Shown here one piece after another: positions 26,213 to 35,137 of a stretch of DNA of 64,000 nucleotides. The stretch is taken from contig OZ255825.1 in assembly GCA_965277535.1 (NCBI GenBank), positions 372,001-436,000 on the forward strand, given 5' to 3'. Below the pieces are notes generated by a model. It was given only the letters and a program-made list of their open reading frames with translations. It made no database searches and was not told where the DNA came from. Made by a program: the position numbers and the translations under genes. Position 1 is the first letter of the stretch. Every line of letters begins with the position of its first letter. Origin of the DNA: Ilyomonas sp965277535. Its GTDB lineage: Bacteria; Bacteroidota; Bacteroidia; Chitinophagales; Chitinophagaceae.

Positions 26213-26671
26213 TTATTCAATCCAATCAAATAAATATTCCTCTTTGTATTCGATTTGAAATTTATGCAGGAACGATACATATTCCTCTTTAAATGTTTGC
26301 TTTTTATGATGGTCTTTCTGATTCATAATGTACCGGATAACATTGTCTAAAGCAGATTGGCTATAAGAAAAAGCACCATATCCTTCCTGCCATTGAAAAC
26401 CATAAGCTTTCCCATTCTCTTTTATAAATGTACAGGATGCTTTCTTTATTTCTCTTACCAGGTCTGATAAACAACAGGTTGGACGCATGCCAATTAAAAA
26501 ATGAATATGATCCGGCATTCCGTTTATAGCAAGCATTTTCTGCCCCTTGTTCTGAACAATGCCGGTAATATATTTATACAATTCTTCCTCCCATAATACC
26601 GAAATAAGGCTTTGCCTTTCTTTTACAGCAAAAACCACCTGTATGTAAATCTGAGAAAAAGTGTTGCTCAT
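26213..26671 (-). CDS. IS200-like HUH transposase (REP-associated type)
   Basis: A 152-residue Y1 transposase of the IS200/IS605 TnpA superfamily. The HUH motif reads PDHIHFLIG (about residue 60), and the candidate catalytic tyrosine is in NVIRYIMNQKDHH (about 120). WQEGYGAFSYSQS is characteristic of the common Bacteroidota branch. No IS ends with target duplications are seen, but the gene is followed by an array of short hairpins, as expected for REP-associated tyrosine transposases that act on REP hairpins. It starts two bases after the hsdR stop and so is inside the restriction operon. It may be domesticated or may be a recent guest. Confidence 0.87.
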   Translation of the reverse strand: MSNTFSQIYIQVVFAVKERQSLISVLWEEELYKYITGIVQNKGQKMLAINGMPDHIHFLIGMRPTCCLSDLVREIKKASCTFIKENGKAYGFQWQEGYGAFSYSQSALDNVIRYIMNQKDHHKKQTFKEEYVSFLHKFQIEYKEEYLFDWIE

Positions 26672-26673
26672 GG

Positions 26674-29058
26674 TTATGCAAATTGATACAATTCTTTTTC
26701 TAAATCTTTTATCGCTTCCATATACTTATCACGGCTCCCAAACACTTTAATAATTTCAGATGGTGTTCCGAAATCAGCAAAGGGATGTAAGGATAATACA
26801 GCCGTACTTTCAATGGTGGTTACTCCTTCGTCGGCATATTTTTCCAGTAAAGCTTCTAATACCTGCTTGGCCTTTTGGCCATACTTAGTAAAGTAGTTAC
26901 GCTTCTTCACATTGTTGGCTCTTTCTTTTCTTGACAGGGGCGGCTGGTCGTAAGCCACATGACAAATCAAATCAAACAAATCGACTTCTTTGTTTACCGC
27001 ATTTTGTAAAGCTTCTACCATTATGCCCTGCTCTTCCAGTTCTTTTATCAAAATCGCTTTGCGGTCGCTATCATTCCATTTGTTTAAGAAATCATCTAAA
27101 GATGCATACTGGTTATTGATAATGTCTTTCGTATAATCTTTAAGGCTTTTGGTAATGAGTTTTCCGTTCCTATCAAAATGCAATTCCTGTGATTGGAGCA
27201 CCGAAACATCAATACCATTTACATATACCTTTTGCCTGTACATAAAAGGTAATAATGATTTCGGAGTGCGTATTTGCGGGGCAGGCGGCTCGCTTATCGT
27301 ACCATCCATATTTTCTTCCCCTTCAGCATACCCACTGCTGTCTTCTTCGCCTTCGCTTAAGTCGTCATCTTCTCCTTTTTCTTTTATTTTAATCGGGTCG
27401 CCATCAAAGTCTTTATCAGCAAACAGCTTGGTTGCATTTCTAAAATCAAGAATGGTAAAGTAAGTTTTATTAAACGCTTCATTAATACGGGTGCCACGCC
27501 CGATGATTTGCTTAAACTCCGTCATGCTCTGAATATTACTATCCAACACAATCAGCTTGCAGGTTTGTGCGTCTACACCCGTTGTCATTAGCTTACTGGT
27601 TATAGCTATTACCGGATATCGCTCTTCAGGATTAATGAAATTATCCAGTTCCCTTTTGCCTTCGTCGTTATCGCCTGTTATTTGCATTACATACTTGTAA
27701 TTGGCAGCCACCAGGTCGCCGTTTTCTCTGGCTATTGCATAGCGCATTCTTTCGGCGTGGTCTATATCCACACAAAAAATAATAGTCTTGGCAAAGCGGT
27801 CGGTTGCTTTTAAATACTGCGTTACTTTATTACCTACAACGGCTGTTCTTTCATCTATCACCAAAGTTTTATCGTAGTCTTTGCGGTTGTACACCCTGTC
27901 TTCCACTTCAGCCCCGCTTTTATCTCTCTTGCCTTTTCCTGGCCGCCAGCCTTCTTCAGTATCAGTGTTTAGTGTAACTCTGATTACTTTATAAGGCGCT
28001 AAGAAACCATCGTCAATACCTTGCTTTAAGGAGTAAGTATACAATGGGTCGCCAAAGTATTCGCTGTTAGAAACTTCTTTTGTTTCTTTTGGTGTTGCGG
28101 TAAGACCAATATTCGTGGCTTTCTTAAAGTAATACAGTATTTCGCGCCAGGCACTATCTTCAGCGGCACTTCCACGGTGGCACTCATCAATAATTACCAG
28201 ATTAAAGAAATCGGGCGAGAACTGCCTGTACACATTGGCTGCTTCATCGTTACCAGACAAACCCTGATATAAGGCTAAGTAAATTTCATAGCTCTTATCA
28301 ATCTGCCTTTGCTTAACAATCGTCATTTTATCGCGGAAATGTTTAAAATCTCCGCGCTTTGTCTGGTCTATTAATGCATTCCTGTCTGCCAGATATAAAA
28401 TTCTTTTCTTAGCACCTGCCTTCCATAAACGATAAATAATTTGGAAGGCAGTGTAGGTTTTACCTGTACCTGTTGCCATTACCAATAAGATGCGTTGCTG
28501 CCCTTTGGCAATGGCTTCTACCGTGCGGTTAACGGCTATTTGCTGGTAATAACGGGGCTTGCGTCCTGAGCCGTCGGAATAATAATCCTGTGCAGTAAGC
28601 CTTTCCTGTTCCGGTGTAACAATGCCTTTATAGGTTTTGTATTTCTCCCATAATATGGGGGGTGAAGGAAAAGAATCTAAGGATAACTCCCTTTCAATGT
28701 CGGATGTTGTAGCTGTACGGTCGTGAAATAAAAAGCCATCTCCATTAGAACTGAAGACACAGGGAATATCTAATATACGGGCATACTCTAAAGCTTGTTG
28801 TAAACCAGCACCCACAGAATGTTTGTTGTCTTTCGCTTCGATAATAGCTATTGGGTTGGCATTGTAATAAAGAATATAATCTGCCCGCTTGCGTTGCCCT
28901 CTTGTAGTCAGGTTTCCTTTTACAATGATTTTGCCATCGGTAAAGGAAACTTCTTCCAGCACCTGTGTATCAATATCCCATCCTGCATCTTTCAAGGCAG
29001 GCGTTATAAATTTGGTACATATGTCTCTTTCAGAAAGCAGTTGTTTGGAATTAGACAT
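26674..29058 (-). CDS. hsdR: Type I restriction enzyme endonuclease subunit HsdR (EcoEI-like)
   Basis: HsdR is the motor and nuclease of the type I complex; it translocates DNA and cuts unmodified DNA far from the site. ATG 29058 gives 794 residues opening MSNSKQLLSERDICTKFITP, the standard start of the EcoEI branch; an upstream in-frame ATG at 29169 adds an unrelated 37 residues. The PD-ExK nuclease motif is ADYILYYNANPIAIIEAKD (about 60-78). Walker A is VMATGTGKTY (about 193), the DEAD-type box is IIDECHRGS (about 288), then LTATPKET and QIIGRGTRINE. An acidic low-complexity linker precedes the C-terminal EcoEI_R domain. A HUH transposase separates it from hsdM. Confidence 0.95.
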   Translation of the reverse strand: MSNSKQLLSERDICTKFITPALKDAGWDIDTQVLEEVSFTDGKIIVKGNLTTRGQRKRADYILYYNANPIAIIEAKDNKHSVGAGLQQALEYARILDIPCVFSSNGDGFLFHDRTATTSDIERELSLDSFPSPPILWEKYKTYKGIVTPEQERLTAQDYYSDGSGRKPRYYQQIAVNRTVEAIAKGQQRILLVMATGTGKTYTAFQIIYRLWKAGAKKRILYLADRNALIDQTKRGDFKHFRDKMTIVKQRQIDKSYEIYLALYQGLSGNDEAANVYRQFSPDFFNLVIIDECHRGSAAEDSAWREILYYFKKATNIGLTATPKETKEVSNSEYFGDPLYTYSLKQGIDDGFLAPYKVIRVTLNTDTEEGWRPGKGKRDKSGAEVEDRVYNRKDYDKTLVIDERTAVVGNKVTQYLKATDRFAKTIIFCVDIDHAERMRYAIARENGDLVAANYKYVMQITGDNDEGKRELDNFINPEERYPVIAITSKLMTTGVDAQTCKLIVLDSNIQSMTEFKQIIGRGTRINEAFNKTYFTILDFRNATKLFADKDFDGDPIKIKEKGEDDDLSEGEEDSSGYAEGEENMDGTISEPPAPQIRTPKSLLPFMYRQKVYVNGIDVSVLQSQELHFDRNGKLITKSLKDYTKDIINNQYASLDDFLNKWNDSDRKAILIKELEEQGIMVEALQNAVNKEVDLFDLICHVAYDQPPLSRKERANNVKKRNYFTKYGQKAKQVLEALLEKYADEGVTTIESTAVLSLHPFADFGTPSEIIKVFGSRDKYMEAIKDLEKELYQFA

Positions 29059-29445
29059 AATAAAACAGGCAATTGGCAAAGTCGCTTCAAACTTATAGAA
29101 AATATGGTAAAAATTTTTCTTTTCCGCAATGTCTTCATCAATCGCTTTTGTGTGATGGCTATGAGACATTGCGCTTTTTTACTCTTATTGTTGTTCACCA
29201 ATACCACTCTTCCCGCGCTACGCATCTAGAGATAATATTGCACCACCTTCAAACCTTTCATTCATAACTAAATAACAACCACTAAGCTTACAACACACAG
29301 CAACACCCAAACGGTCAAAGCATGTGAACACAACTGCACATACAAGCTCGGCGAAGTTTTATATTTTGCATGAATAGGCTTATCAAAACAAAATGCCCGA
29401 CTGCAAAATAGGCAGAGCATTTTTTACAATAGTGCACTGTAATAG
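29059..29445. other. Gene-free stretch upstream of hsdR
   Basis: Apart from the small terminator near 29388-29425, nothing firm is seen. The part next to hsdR probably holds its promoter on the minus strand, but no clear TTTG/TAnnTTTG pair was found. Confidence 0.4.
29388..29425 (-). terminator. Terminator after the 97-residue protein gene
   Basis: AAAATGC and GCATTTT arms with an inner CTGC/GCAG pair. It ends in a T run on the minus strand and lies about 20 bases past the stop at 29446. Confidence 0.6.
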
Positions 29446-29739
29446 CTACTTCTTGTGCTTCGCTAAATATTCCTTCAACGCAAAGTGATAAACACTTTCA
29501 TTTGGTTTTACTCGTTTTTGATACTCAACTTTCTGCTCCGGATTCCGGCTAATCGCTTTGGCATAAGCCACTGCTTCGGCAAATCGTTTCCTGCCTTCCT
29601 TTTGCCCTTCGCTGGGTTTCACATTGCTCATGTCCGGGTAGCCCGTAACAACGGTTTTATCGCCGTATTTCTTAAACACCAGTTGCTTTCCAAGTCCGCC
29701 TCTTATATTTTGTAAAAGGCTGTTAGTTAGTCTTGCCAT
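29446..29739 (-). CDS. Conserved small basic protein of unknown function
   Basis: A 97-residue basic protein, MARLTNSLLQNIRGGLGKQL..., with the recognisable GKQLVFKKYGDKTVVTGYPD strand pattern and a lysine-rich C terminus (EYLAKHKK). I recall similar short proteins in many Bacteroidota, but no function is known to me. It has no signal peptide and no membrane helix. The repeated K/G/Y pattern suggests nucleic-acid contact at best as a guess. It has its own terminator and no operon partner. Confidence 0.7.
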   Translation of the reverse strand: MARLTNSLLQNIRGGLGKQLVFKKYGDKTVVTGYPDMSNVKPSEGQKEGRKRFAEAVAYAKAISRNPEQKVEYQKRVKPNESVYHFALKEYLAKHKK

Positions 29740-30145
29740 GGTTCGAATTTGGTTATGATCATCTTATGGGTAAACCCGTTTTTTCTTCGTTTATCTTACA
29801 TTCATCCTTCGTTCACCATTCGTGTTTTGATTTATTATAACTGCAATGGAAGAGTAGCCAATAAGAGGAAAGAAAAGGGTTGTATCGGTAAAACCAAAAA
29901 TAACAAATGCACAAACCGGAACCTCTCTTTAAGCTTAATTTAATCTGCAATGGCTGTTATTCATTAATAGCTATAAAAACGAGCCTGGCAATACAATTCA
30001 TAACAAGTTATATGAGACCATAAAAGGACATTAAATTAGGCAAAAAATCAGCCTGTTTATGTAAACAAAAAAAGAACAAAAACAAACCTTTCTTGAATGA
30101 TAAGTATGAACTAAAGGATGAAACCTAATCATCAAATAAAAAAAT

Positions 30146-30338
30146 GACTATCCGTTTGTAATAACCTTCTGGTTAACTTTTGCAATAAGTTCGTCACTGC
30201 GAGGTACGAAGCAGTCTTTGGATAATAGTGAAAGAGGTTTACAAACAGAAGTCAGGCTTTGCTACATAGCACAGACTGCTTCGTACCTCGCAGTGACGAT
30301 ATGTTTGCTCTTTGGTTACAGTAAAAGGATAGTCGTTA
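30146..30338. repeat. MITE-like element with nested inverted repeats
   Basis: The inner arms 30192-30217 and 30273-30298 are a perfect 26-base inverted repeat (starting CGTCACTGCGAGG). The outer ends are also inverted: TGACTATCC...TAACC on the left against GGTTAC...GGATAGTCG on the right. The whole is about 190 bases without coding capacity. The inner repeat recurs at 52702-52827. Confidence 0.82.
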
Positions 30339-30344
30339 ATAAAA

Positions 30345-30365
30345 AAGCTCCTTAGCAAGGAGCTT
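30345..30365 (-). terminator. Terminator after the small membrane protein gene
   Basis: AAGCTCCTT/AAGGAGCTT with a three-base loop, followed on the minus strand by a T run. It lies 30 bases past the stop at 30395. Confidence 0.8.
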
Positions 30366-30394
30366 ATAATACAATGAAATGAAAGCTACATTCT

Positions 30395-30820
30395 TTAAAT
30401 GTACGATTCGGAATGCTTCGATAAATAAGGAACCAGAACGGCAAGCATGACGCCTGTTAATGCAACGGTGCCTAATAGTAAACCTCTGAACTTCTCTATC
30501 TCAACCGGATTGTTGGAACGGTTGACATACAGGCTGAAATAGATACACAAAAGAGTGAGAATACTAAAAACAACAATGTAAATAAGGTTGCCCTTCTTTG
30601 CAAAATGGGTGAGCATAAAGTAGGCTAACGCACCTGCAACAAATAGTATCATCGTTATAAAAATGATTGATGAAACATTGATGATTTCGGATGGATAAAA
30701 TCCTTCCATACCACGGTAAATAAAATTGTACACGAGGTTTACGCAGGTAGCAATAATGCCTGTAAAAACACCTGTCAGTAATGTCTTAGAGAATTCTGTT
30801 TGTTGATAATCGTGATTCAT
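30395..30820 (-). CDS. Small four-helix membrane protein of unknown function
   Basis: A 141-residue integral membrane protein with four hydrophobic segments (about 12-32, 44-66, 76-94 and 108-130) and short charged loops. No known family motif was recognised. The gene begins 18 bases after the ClC channel gene on the same strand and ends at a terminator, so it is probably cotranscribed with the channel and may modify its activity. That link rests on position only. Confidence 0.7.
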   Translation of the reverse strand: MNHDYQQTEFSKTLLTGVFTGIIATCVNLVYNFIYRGMEGFYPSEIINVSSIIFITMILFVAGALAYFMLTHFAKKGNLIYIVVFSILTLLCIYFSLYVNRSNNPVEIEKFRGLLLGTVALTGVMLAVLVPYLSKHSESYI

Positions 30821-30838
30821 AAATGTATGTTTGTTGAA

Positions 30839-32755
30839 TTAATCATTCGTAACGCGCGAAGAGGAATGAACATCGTTTCTTGAATTGTGCAGTAAAGTTC
30901 GCCCCTTCACTATCATTCGCATCGCTCTTTTAGGGATCGAAATGTGCGTATGATAATGGTTGGCTCTCCGGTGAAGATTGCTGTAAGCCTTTAGTATATC
31001 GGATGAAGTAATGATACCTTCGAGCGTTGGTTTTTCTGTATTTGAAACAACAGCAATTACATCCATTTCCTTTTCCCCCATAATCTCACAAATAACATTC
31101 ATAGGTTGATCGGTTGTAGCAACCGGCAGGCTGGTAGCAATCGAAGCAACAGGCGCCTCCGGGTCAACATGAGCCGCAAACAATTTTTCCTTCTCTACGT
31201 AACCACCAAAGCTTTCATTATCATCTGCTAACACAAAAAGGCGGTAATGATTGGTATCTACGTTTTCCTTGCTCCATATCTGCATTTCTTCTACGGTATT
31301 GCTGGTATTGATGATTACCGGAACATCCTGCATTACATTTTCTGCATTTACGTTCTGCAATACATCGGGTTCATAAGCATTAGGCGTTCTCACACCACGA
31401 CGATGAATCTTCTCAGTCATAATACTGCCTTTCAATAAAAAGAAAGAAACGAAATAAGCTGCGGTACAGGCACCGAGTAATGGCAATAAGGCATGTGGCT
31501 GTGCAGTGGTTTCAAAAGCGAATATGATACTGGTAAGAAGGGCACGTGAGGCACCCGCAAACATGGCTGCCATGCCTATCAGCGCAGCCGTGGCTATATT
31601 GATGTGTGTAGCAGGAAAAACGGCCAGGATACCAACGCCCAGCAAAGCGCCCAAACCACCACCAATGGTAAATAAAGGAGCAAGCGTTCCACCGGAGGTG
31701 CCGCTGCCCAGCGAGATAACCCACGACAAATACTTTAGAAAAAAAAGTGAGAACATAATTCCGAGGGAAAGCTTACCGGTAAGCAAAGCGGTGATATTAT
31801 CATAACCAACGCCCATTGTATGGGGTGCGAAATAACCAATTACACCTACGGCTACGGCTCCAATGGCAGGCCACCACATCCAATGCAGAGGCAGTTTATC
31901 AAACATATCTTCCACCCAATATACCGACTTAGAAACAAAAGAAGCCACCACTCCTATAAAAGCTCCCATCAACACATAAGTAGCAAGGGCAATGTTGCTT
32001 GGGTCGGGTATGGCAGCCATTGCAAATGCAGGTTCGCTTCCAAAGAAGAATAAGTGCATAGCCGCTCCTGTGGCGCAGGCGAGTGCAACAGGAATGATGG
32101 AGCGCGGCGAAAATTCAAACAGCAATAATTCAATAGCCAACATTACCGCGGCTACCGGGCTGCCAAAGATGGCAGCCATACCAGCACAGGCACCGGCAGC
32201 CAGCATGATCTTACGTTCGCTTGCCGAAATATGCATTACCTGGCCTGCTACAGAGCCTAAAGCGCCGCCTGTTGCAATAATAGGACCTTCGGCGCCAAAG
32301 GGTCCGCCCGTACCAATAGAAATGGCAGCCGAAATGGGTTTTAAAAATGTTACAATGGGTTTAATTTTACTTTCATTTAAAATGATGTTTTCCATCGCTT
32401 CAGGAATACCATGACCGCGTATAGCGGCTGAACCATAGCGTGCCATGATACCAACAATTACGCTGCCTATAATGGGCACAAAAATTACCATGGCTCCCCA
32501 ATGGTTGCCCGCAGGAGAAGATGGCTGAAAAGAAAATTGTTTGTAAAAAGCGATATTGGTGATGAGTTGAATCAGCAAAACAAGAACCTTAGCAATGGCG
32601 CCGATCACAATGGCATTGAATATGGCCTGAAGGCTTAAAAAGAAAACTCGGCTCGACAAGGCAGGCTTCTCGGCAGGCTGGTTGGAAGCGCTGCTTATGG
32701 CACTTTCCAGCGAGGGAGAAACCGGTATGGCAGAACTATGTTTGGGTTTATTCAT
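30839..32755 (-). CDS. ClC-family chloride channel or transporter with CBS domains
   Basis: A 638-residue ClC protein. The selectivity-filter motifs are present: GHGIPEAME (GxGIP, about 115), GGPFGAEGPII (GxEGP, about 155, with the gating glutamate) and GGTLAPLFTIGG (about 365). About ten or more membrane helices cover residues 45-440. The C-terminal part (about 465-600) folds as a CBS pair (AENVMQDVPVIINTSNTVEE; EGIITSSDILKAYSNL), which may bind nucleotides. Whether it is a chloride channel or a chloride/proton exchanger is not settled. The first 30 residues are a polar cytoplasmic lead. A small membrane protein gene follows. Confidence 0.92.
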   Translation of the reverse strand: MNKPKHSSAIPVSPSLESAISSASNQPAEKPALSSRVFFLSLQAIFNAIVIGAIAKVLVLLIQLITNIAFYKQFSFQPSSPAGNHWGAMVIFVPIIGSVIVGIMARYGSAAIRGHGIPEAMENIILNESKIKPIVTFLKPISAAISIGTGGPFGAEGPIIATGGALGSVAGQVMHISASERKIMLAAGACAGMAAIFGSPVAAVMLAIELLLFEFSPRSIIPVALACATGAAMHLFFFGSEPAFAMAAIPDPSNIALATYVLMGAFIGVVASFVSKSVYWVEDMFDKLPLHWMWWPAIGAVAVGVIGYFAPHTMGVGYDNITALLTGKLSLGIMFSLFFLKYLSWVISLGSGTSGGTLAPLFTIGGGLGALLGVGILAVFPATHINIATAALIGMAAMFAGASRALLTSIIFAFETTAQPHALLPLLGACTAAYFVSFFLLKGSIMTEKIHRRGVRTPNAYEPDVLQNVNAENVMQDVPVIINTSNTVEEMQIWSKENVDTNHYRLFVLADDNESFGGYVEKEKLFAAHVDPEAPVASIATSLPVATTDQPMNVICEIMGEKEMDVIAVVSNTEKPTLEGIITSSDILKAYSNLHRRANHYHTHISIPKRAMRMIVKGRTLLHNSRNDVHSSSRVTND

Positions 32756-32888
32756 CTTTGATTAAATTGCGCCGCAAAGTTATGTCGTATAGCATTAATT
32801 GCATAAATAAAATAAAGAATCCTATCTTACAATCTTCTTGGTGAAATACTTTCTTTTGTTTTCGACATTCGAAAACTGACGCAGGAAT

Positions 32889-33584
32889 ATGAGTAAAACA
32901 AAAAACAATTGCGATGTTAAAAGCTGCTTTTTATGTCAGGCATGTTCAAATGAATGGCTGGAGCTGGTAGCCATTCATAAAACAAACATTCTGTACAAAA
33001 AAGGGGAGACCATTTTTAAAGAAGGGCAGCCGGTAGAAGGGATTTGGTTTTTATATAGCGGAAAAGCAAAAGTGCATAAACCCTGCTGGGGCGGGCAAAA
33101 AGAACTGATTATACGCTTTTCTTCCGATGGAGATGTGCTGGGGCACAGGGGCATTGGAAGTAACAACACGTATCCTGTTTCTGCAACAGCGTTAGAACCA
33201 GTGGTTACCTGTTTTATCGAAACCTCCTTTTTTGTTTCCTCATTAAAAATGAATCCGGAACTTACTTATCGGTTGATGATGTTTTATGCGCAGGAATTGC
33301 AGGCTACCGAACACAGGATGCGCAACCTTGTGCAAATGGACATGAAAGGACGAATAGCCGATAGCTTGCTAAGTATTGAAAGCCAGTTTGGCAAAGATGA
33401 AAGGGGAAATATAAACATGCTGATAAGCCGGCAGGACTTAGCCTCATTTGCAGGCGCAAGCTATGAAAGCATGTTTCGGATTTTAAATGAATTGGTGCAT
33501 GACCATGTGATAGAACTCATAGACAGGAACATCAAAATTTTGGACGAAACCAAATTGCGGGAATATACTTTGGCTGCTTTATAG
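32889..33584 (+). CDS. Crp/Fnr-family regulator with N-terminal cysteine cluster
   Basis: A 231-residue transcription factor with a cyclic-nucleotide-binding-type domain (about 25-140; EGQPVEGIWFLYSGKAKVHK) and a C-terminal winged helix (about 160-225; ISRQDLASFAGASYESMFRILNEL). Four cysteines sit in the first 20 residues (positions 8, 13, 16 and 19; CDVKSCFLCQAC). Their spacing resembles, but does not equal, the [4Fe-4S] cluster ligands of FNR, so oxygen or nitric-oxide sensing is plausible. It is divergent from the ClC channel gene (133 bases apart), a possible target. Confidence 0.88.
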   Translation: MSKTKNNCDVKSCFLCQACSNEWLELVAIHKTNILYKKGETIFKEGQPVEGIWFLYSGKAKVHKPCWGGQKELIIRFSSDGDVLGHRGIGSNNTYPVSATALEPVVTCFIETSFFVSSLKMNPELTYRLMMFYAQELQATEHRMRNLVQMDMKGRIADSLLSIESQFGKDERGNINMLISRQDLASFAGASYESMFRILNELVHDHVIELIDRNIKILDETKLREYTLAAL

Positions 33585-33707
33585 TTTTTGGTTTCCTCAT
33601 TATATGAGTTGATTCTTTTTGCAAAACATAACTTAAGCCTAACCCATATTTTTCTAAACATCCTCTTATCTTTACATCATTGTTAACAACAACCAACATT
33701 CTAATTT

Positions 33708-35057
33708 ATGAAAAGAACTTTACTCCTCACATTTGTTTTTGCGTGTCTTTCTGCTGCAACGATGGCACAAGGTCCTACGCTTACTTCATCTACTACAACA
33801 CCTGTGGTGGGAGAAACATTTTCCAATCAGGTAGCACAAACCAACAACCTTCCCTCTTATGCCGGCGGGGCCAATCAAACATGGAATTATAGTGGCTTGG
33901 TTGATAGTAGTGTGGCTGCATCTGTGCAGGTATTATTACCTTCGGCAACGCCCGACGCGGCTTTATTTCCCACCAGCAATTTAGCGGTTCGAACCGCGAA
34001 CAACGCAAACTTTGTTTATTTCAATTCACAAGCTTCGCAATTATCAATTGTGGGTTTAGATGCCGCTGATACCGGACAAATAAACTATACAACGCCAAGG
34101 ATTTATTTGCCTTATCCATTTGCTTACAACAGCTTTTATACTGATTCGGTGGTAGGAGAAGTTGAAAGATACGGAGCAATTTTCCGGGGCAAAGACAGCT
34201 TAAAAGCCGATGGTTACGGCACTTTAAATTTACCTGGCGGAAAATCATACACCAATGTTCTAAGAGTGCAGTACATTGAAAATGTTACAACCGTAAAAGA
34301 TACAACAGCAAGTATAGGTGGTTTCCCCATCTCCGGTACATTTACAGCTAACATAAGAACAGTAAGCTATCTGTATTTTACACCCGGCACGCATGTGCCT
34401 CTATTAACGGTTAATGAAACAACAACAAGTGCGTATATCACTGCACTTGGTTCTACCAATCCTGTTAATGGCTTTCCTATTACTTCACTAAGCGCCACTT
34501 ATTTAAAAGCATCATCCGATTTGCCGGTTACGTTTACTTCGTTTACTGCTTCGTTGCAAAACAAAAATGTGCTGCTGCAATGGAAAACTGCGCAGGAAAC
34601 CAACAGTCATCATTTTAACGTTCAACGCAGTCTTACAGGAACCGATTTTGTAACTATGAATGCTGTTACAGCAACAGGAAACAGTACAGGATCAACTTAT
34701 AGCTATGCTGACGAAACTTATGCAAAAACAAACGTGCCTCCATCTGTTTACTATCGCATACAGGAAGTTGATAAAGATGGTAGATTGTTTTATTCCGGTA
34801 CGGCCTTGGTTCACGGAACTCAAAGCATTATAAGTCTTTATCCTAACCCTGCCGGTAGCTTCATACGCTTTAGCATTCCTAATGCTACCGTTGCAGATGC
34901 CGTTGTTATTTACGATGCCAAAGGACGCGCAGTGAAACAATGGAGTCATTATACATTAGCGCAGCCTGCAGCCATTGATGGCTTAAGTAAAGGCACTTAT
35001 TTTATTCAGATTAAAGCCAACAACAAAACCACGACAACCACCTTTATAAAGGAGTAA
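33708..35057 (+). CDS. T9SS type A sorting-domain protein
   Basis: A 449-residue secreted protein. It has a signal peptide (residues 1-21, ending ATMAQ) and a C-terminal type IX secretion sorting domain (about 375-449: LYPNPAGSFIRFSIP, YDAKGRAVKQW, LSKGTYFIQIKANNK). The middle (about 280-365) contains a fibronectin/Ig-like strand pattern (LQWKTAQETNSHHFNVQRS) often found just before the sorting signal. No catalytic motif is visible in residues 22-270. The product should cross the outer membrane by T9SS and be released or anchored. The GCAAAAACAAA motif occurs in both its signal-peptide coding part and its middle. Confidence 0.92.
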   Translation: MKRTLLLTFVFACLSAATMAQGPTLTSSTTTPVVGETFSNQVAQTNNLPSYAGGANQTWNYSGLVDSSVAASVQVLLPSATPDAALFPTSNLAVRTANNANFVYFNSQASQLSIVGLDAADTGQINYTTPRIYLPYPFAYNSFYTDSVVGEVERYGAIFRGKDSLKADGYGTLNLPGGKSYTNVLRVQYIENVTTVKDTTASIGGFPISGTFTANIRTVSYLYFTPGTHVPLLTVNETTTSAYITALGSTNPVNGFPITSLSATYLKASSDLPVTFTSFTASLQNKNVLLQWKTAQETNSHHFNVQRSLTGTDFVTMNAVTATGNSTGSTYSYADETYAKTNVPPSVYYRIQEVDKDGRLFYSGTALVHGTQSIISLYPNPAGSFIRFSIPNATVADAVVIYDAKGRAVKQWSHYTLAQPAAIDGLSKGTYFIQIKANNKTTTTTFIKE

Positions 35058-35076
35058 TCAGTTTTGTTTTTATTAG

Positions 35077-35117
35077 AAAAAATGCTTCGCTTTTGATAGC
35101 GAAGCATTTTTGTTTTT
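35077..35117 (+). terminator. Terminator after the T9SS cargo gene
   Basis: AAAAATGCTTCGC (from 35077) pairs with GCGAAGCATTTTT, followed by G and T5. A strong stem 20 bases after the stop. Confidence 0.88.
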
Positions 35118-35137
35118 ACCGCTTTTATTAAAAATTC

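Larger units (their letters stand above)
29740..30394. other. 655-base gene-free stretch
   Basis: It holds a MITE-like inverted repeat (30146-30338) and a terminator (30345-30365). The first 400 bases are AT-rich with no convincing reading frame; an open frame at 29749-29943 has no recognisable protein signature. Confidence 0.5.

Noticed and set aside
17013..30394. Prophage or integrative element
   Set aside because: No integrase, phage structural, conjugation or replication gene was found, and no direct-repeat attachment pair was seen.
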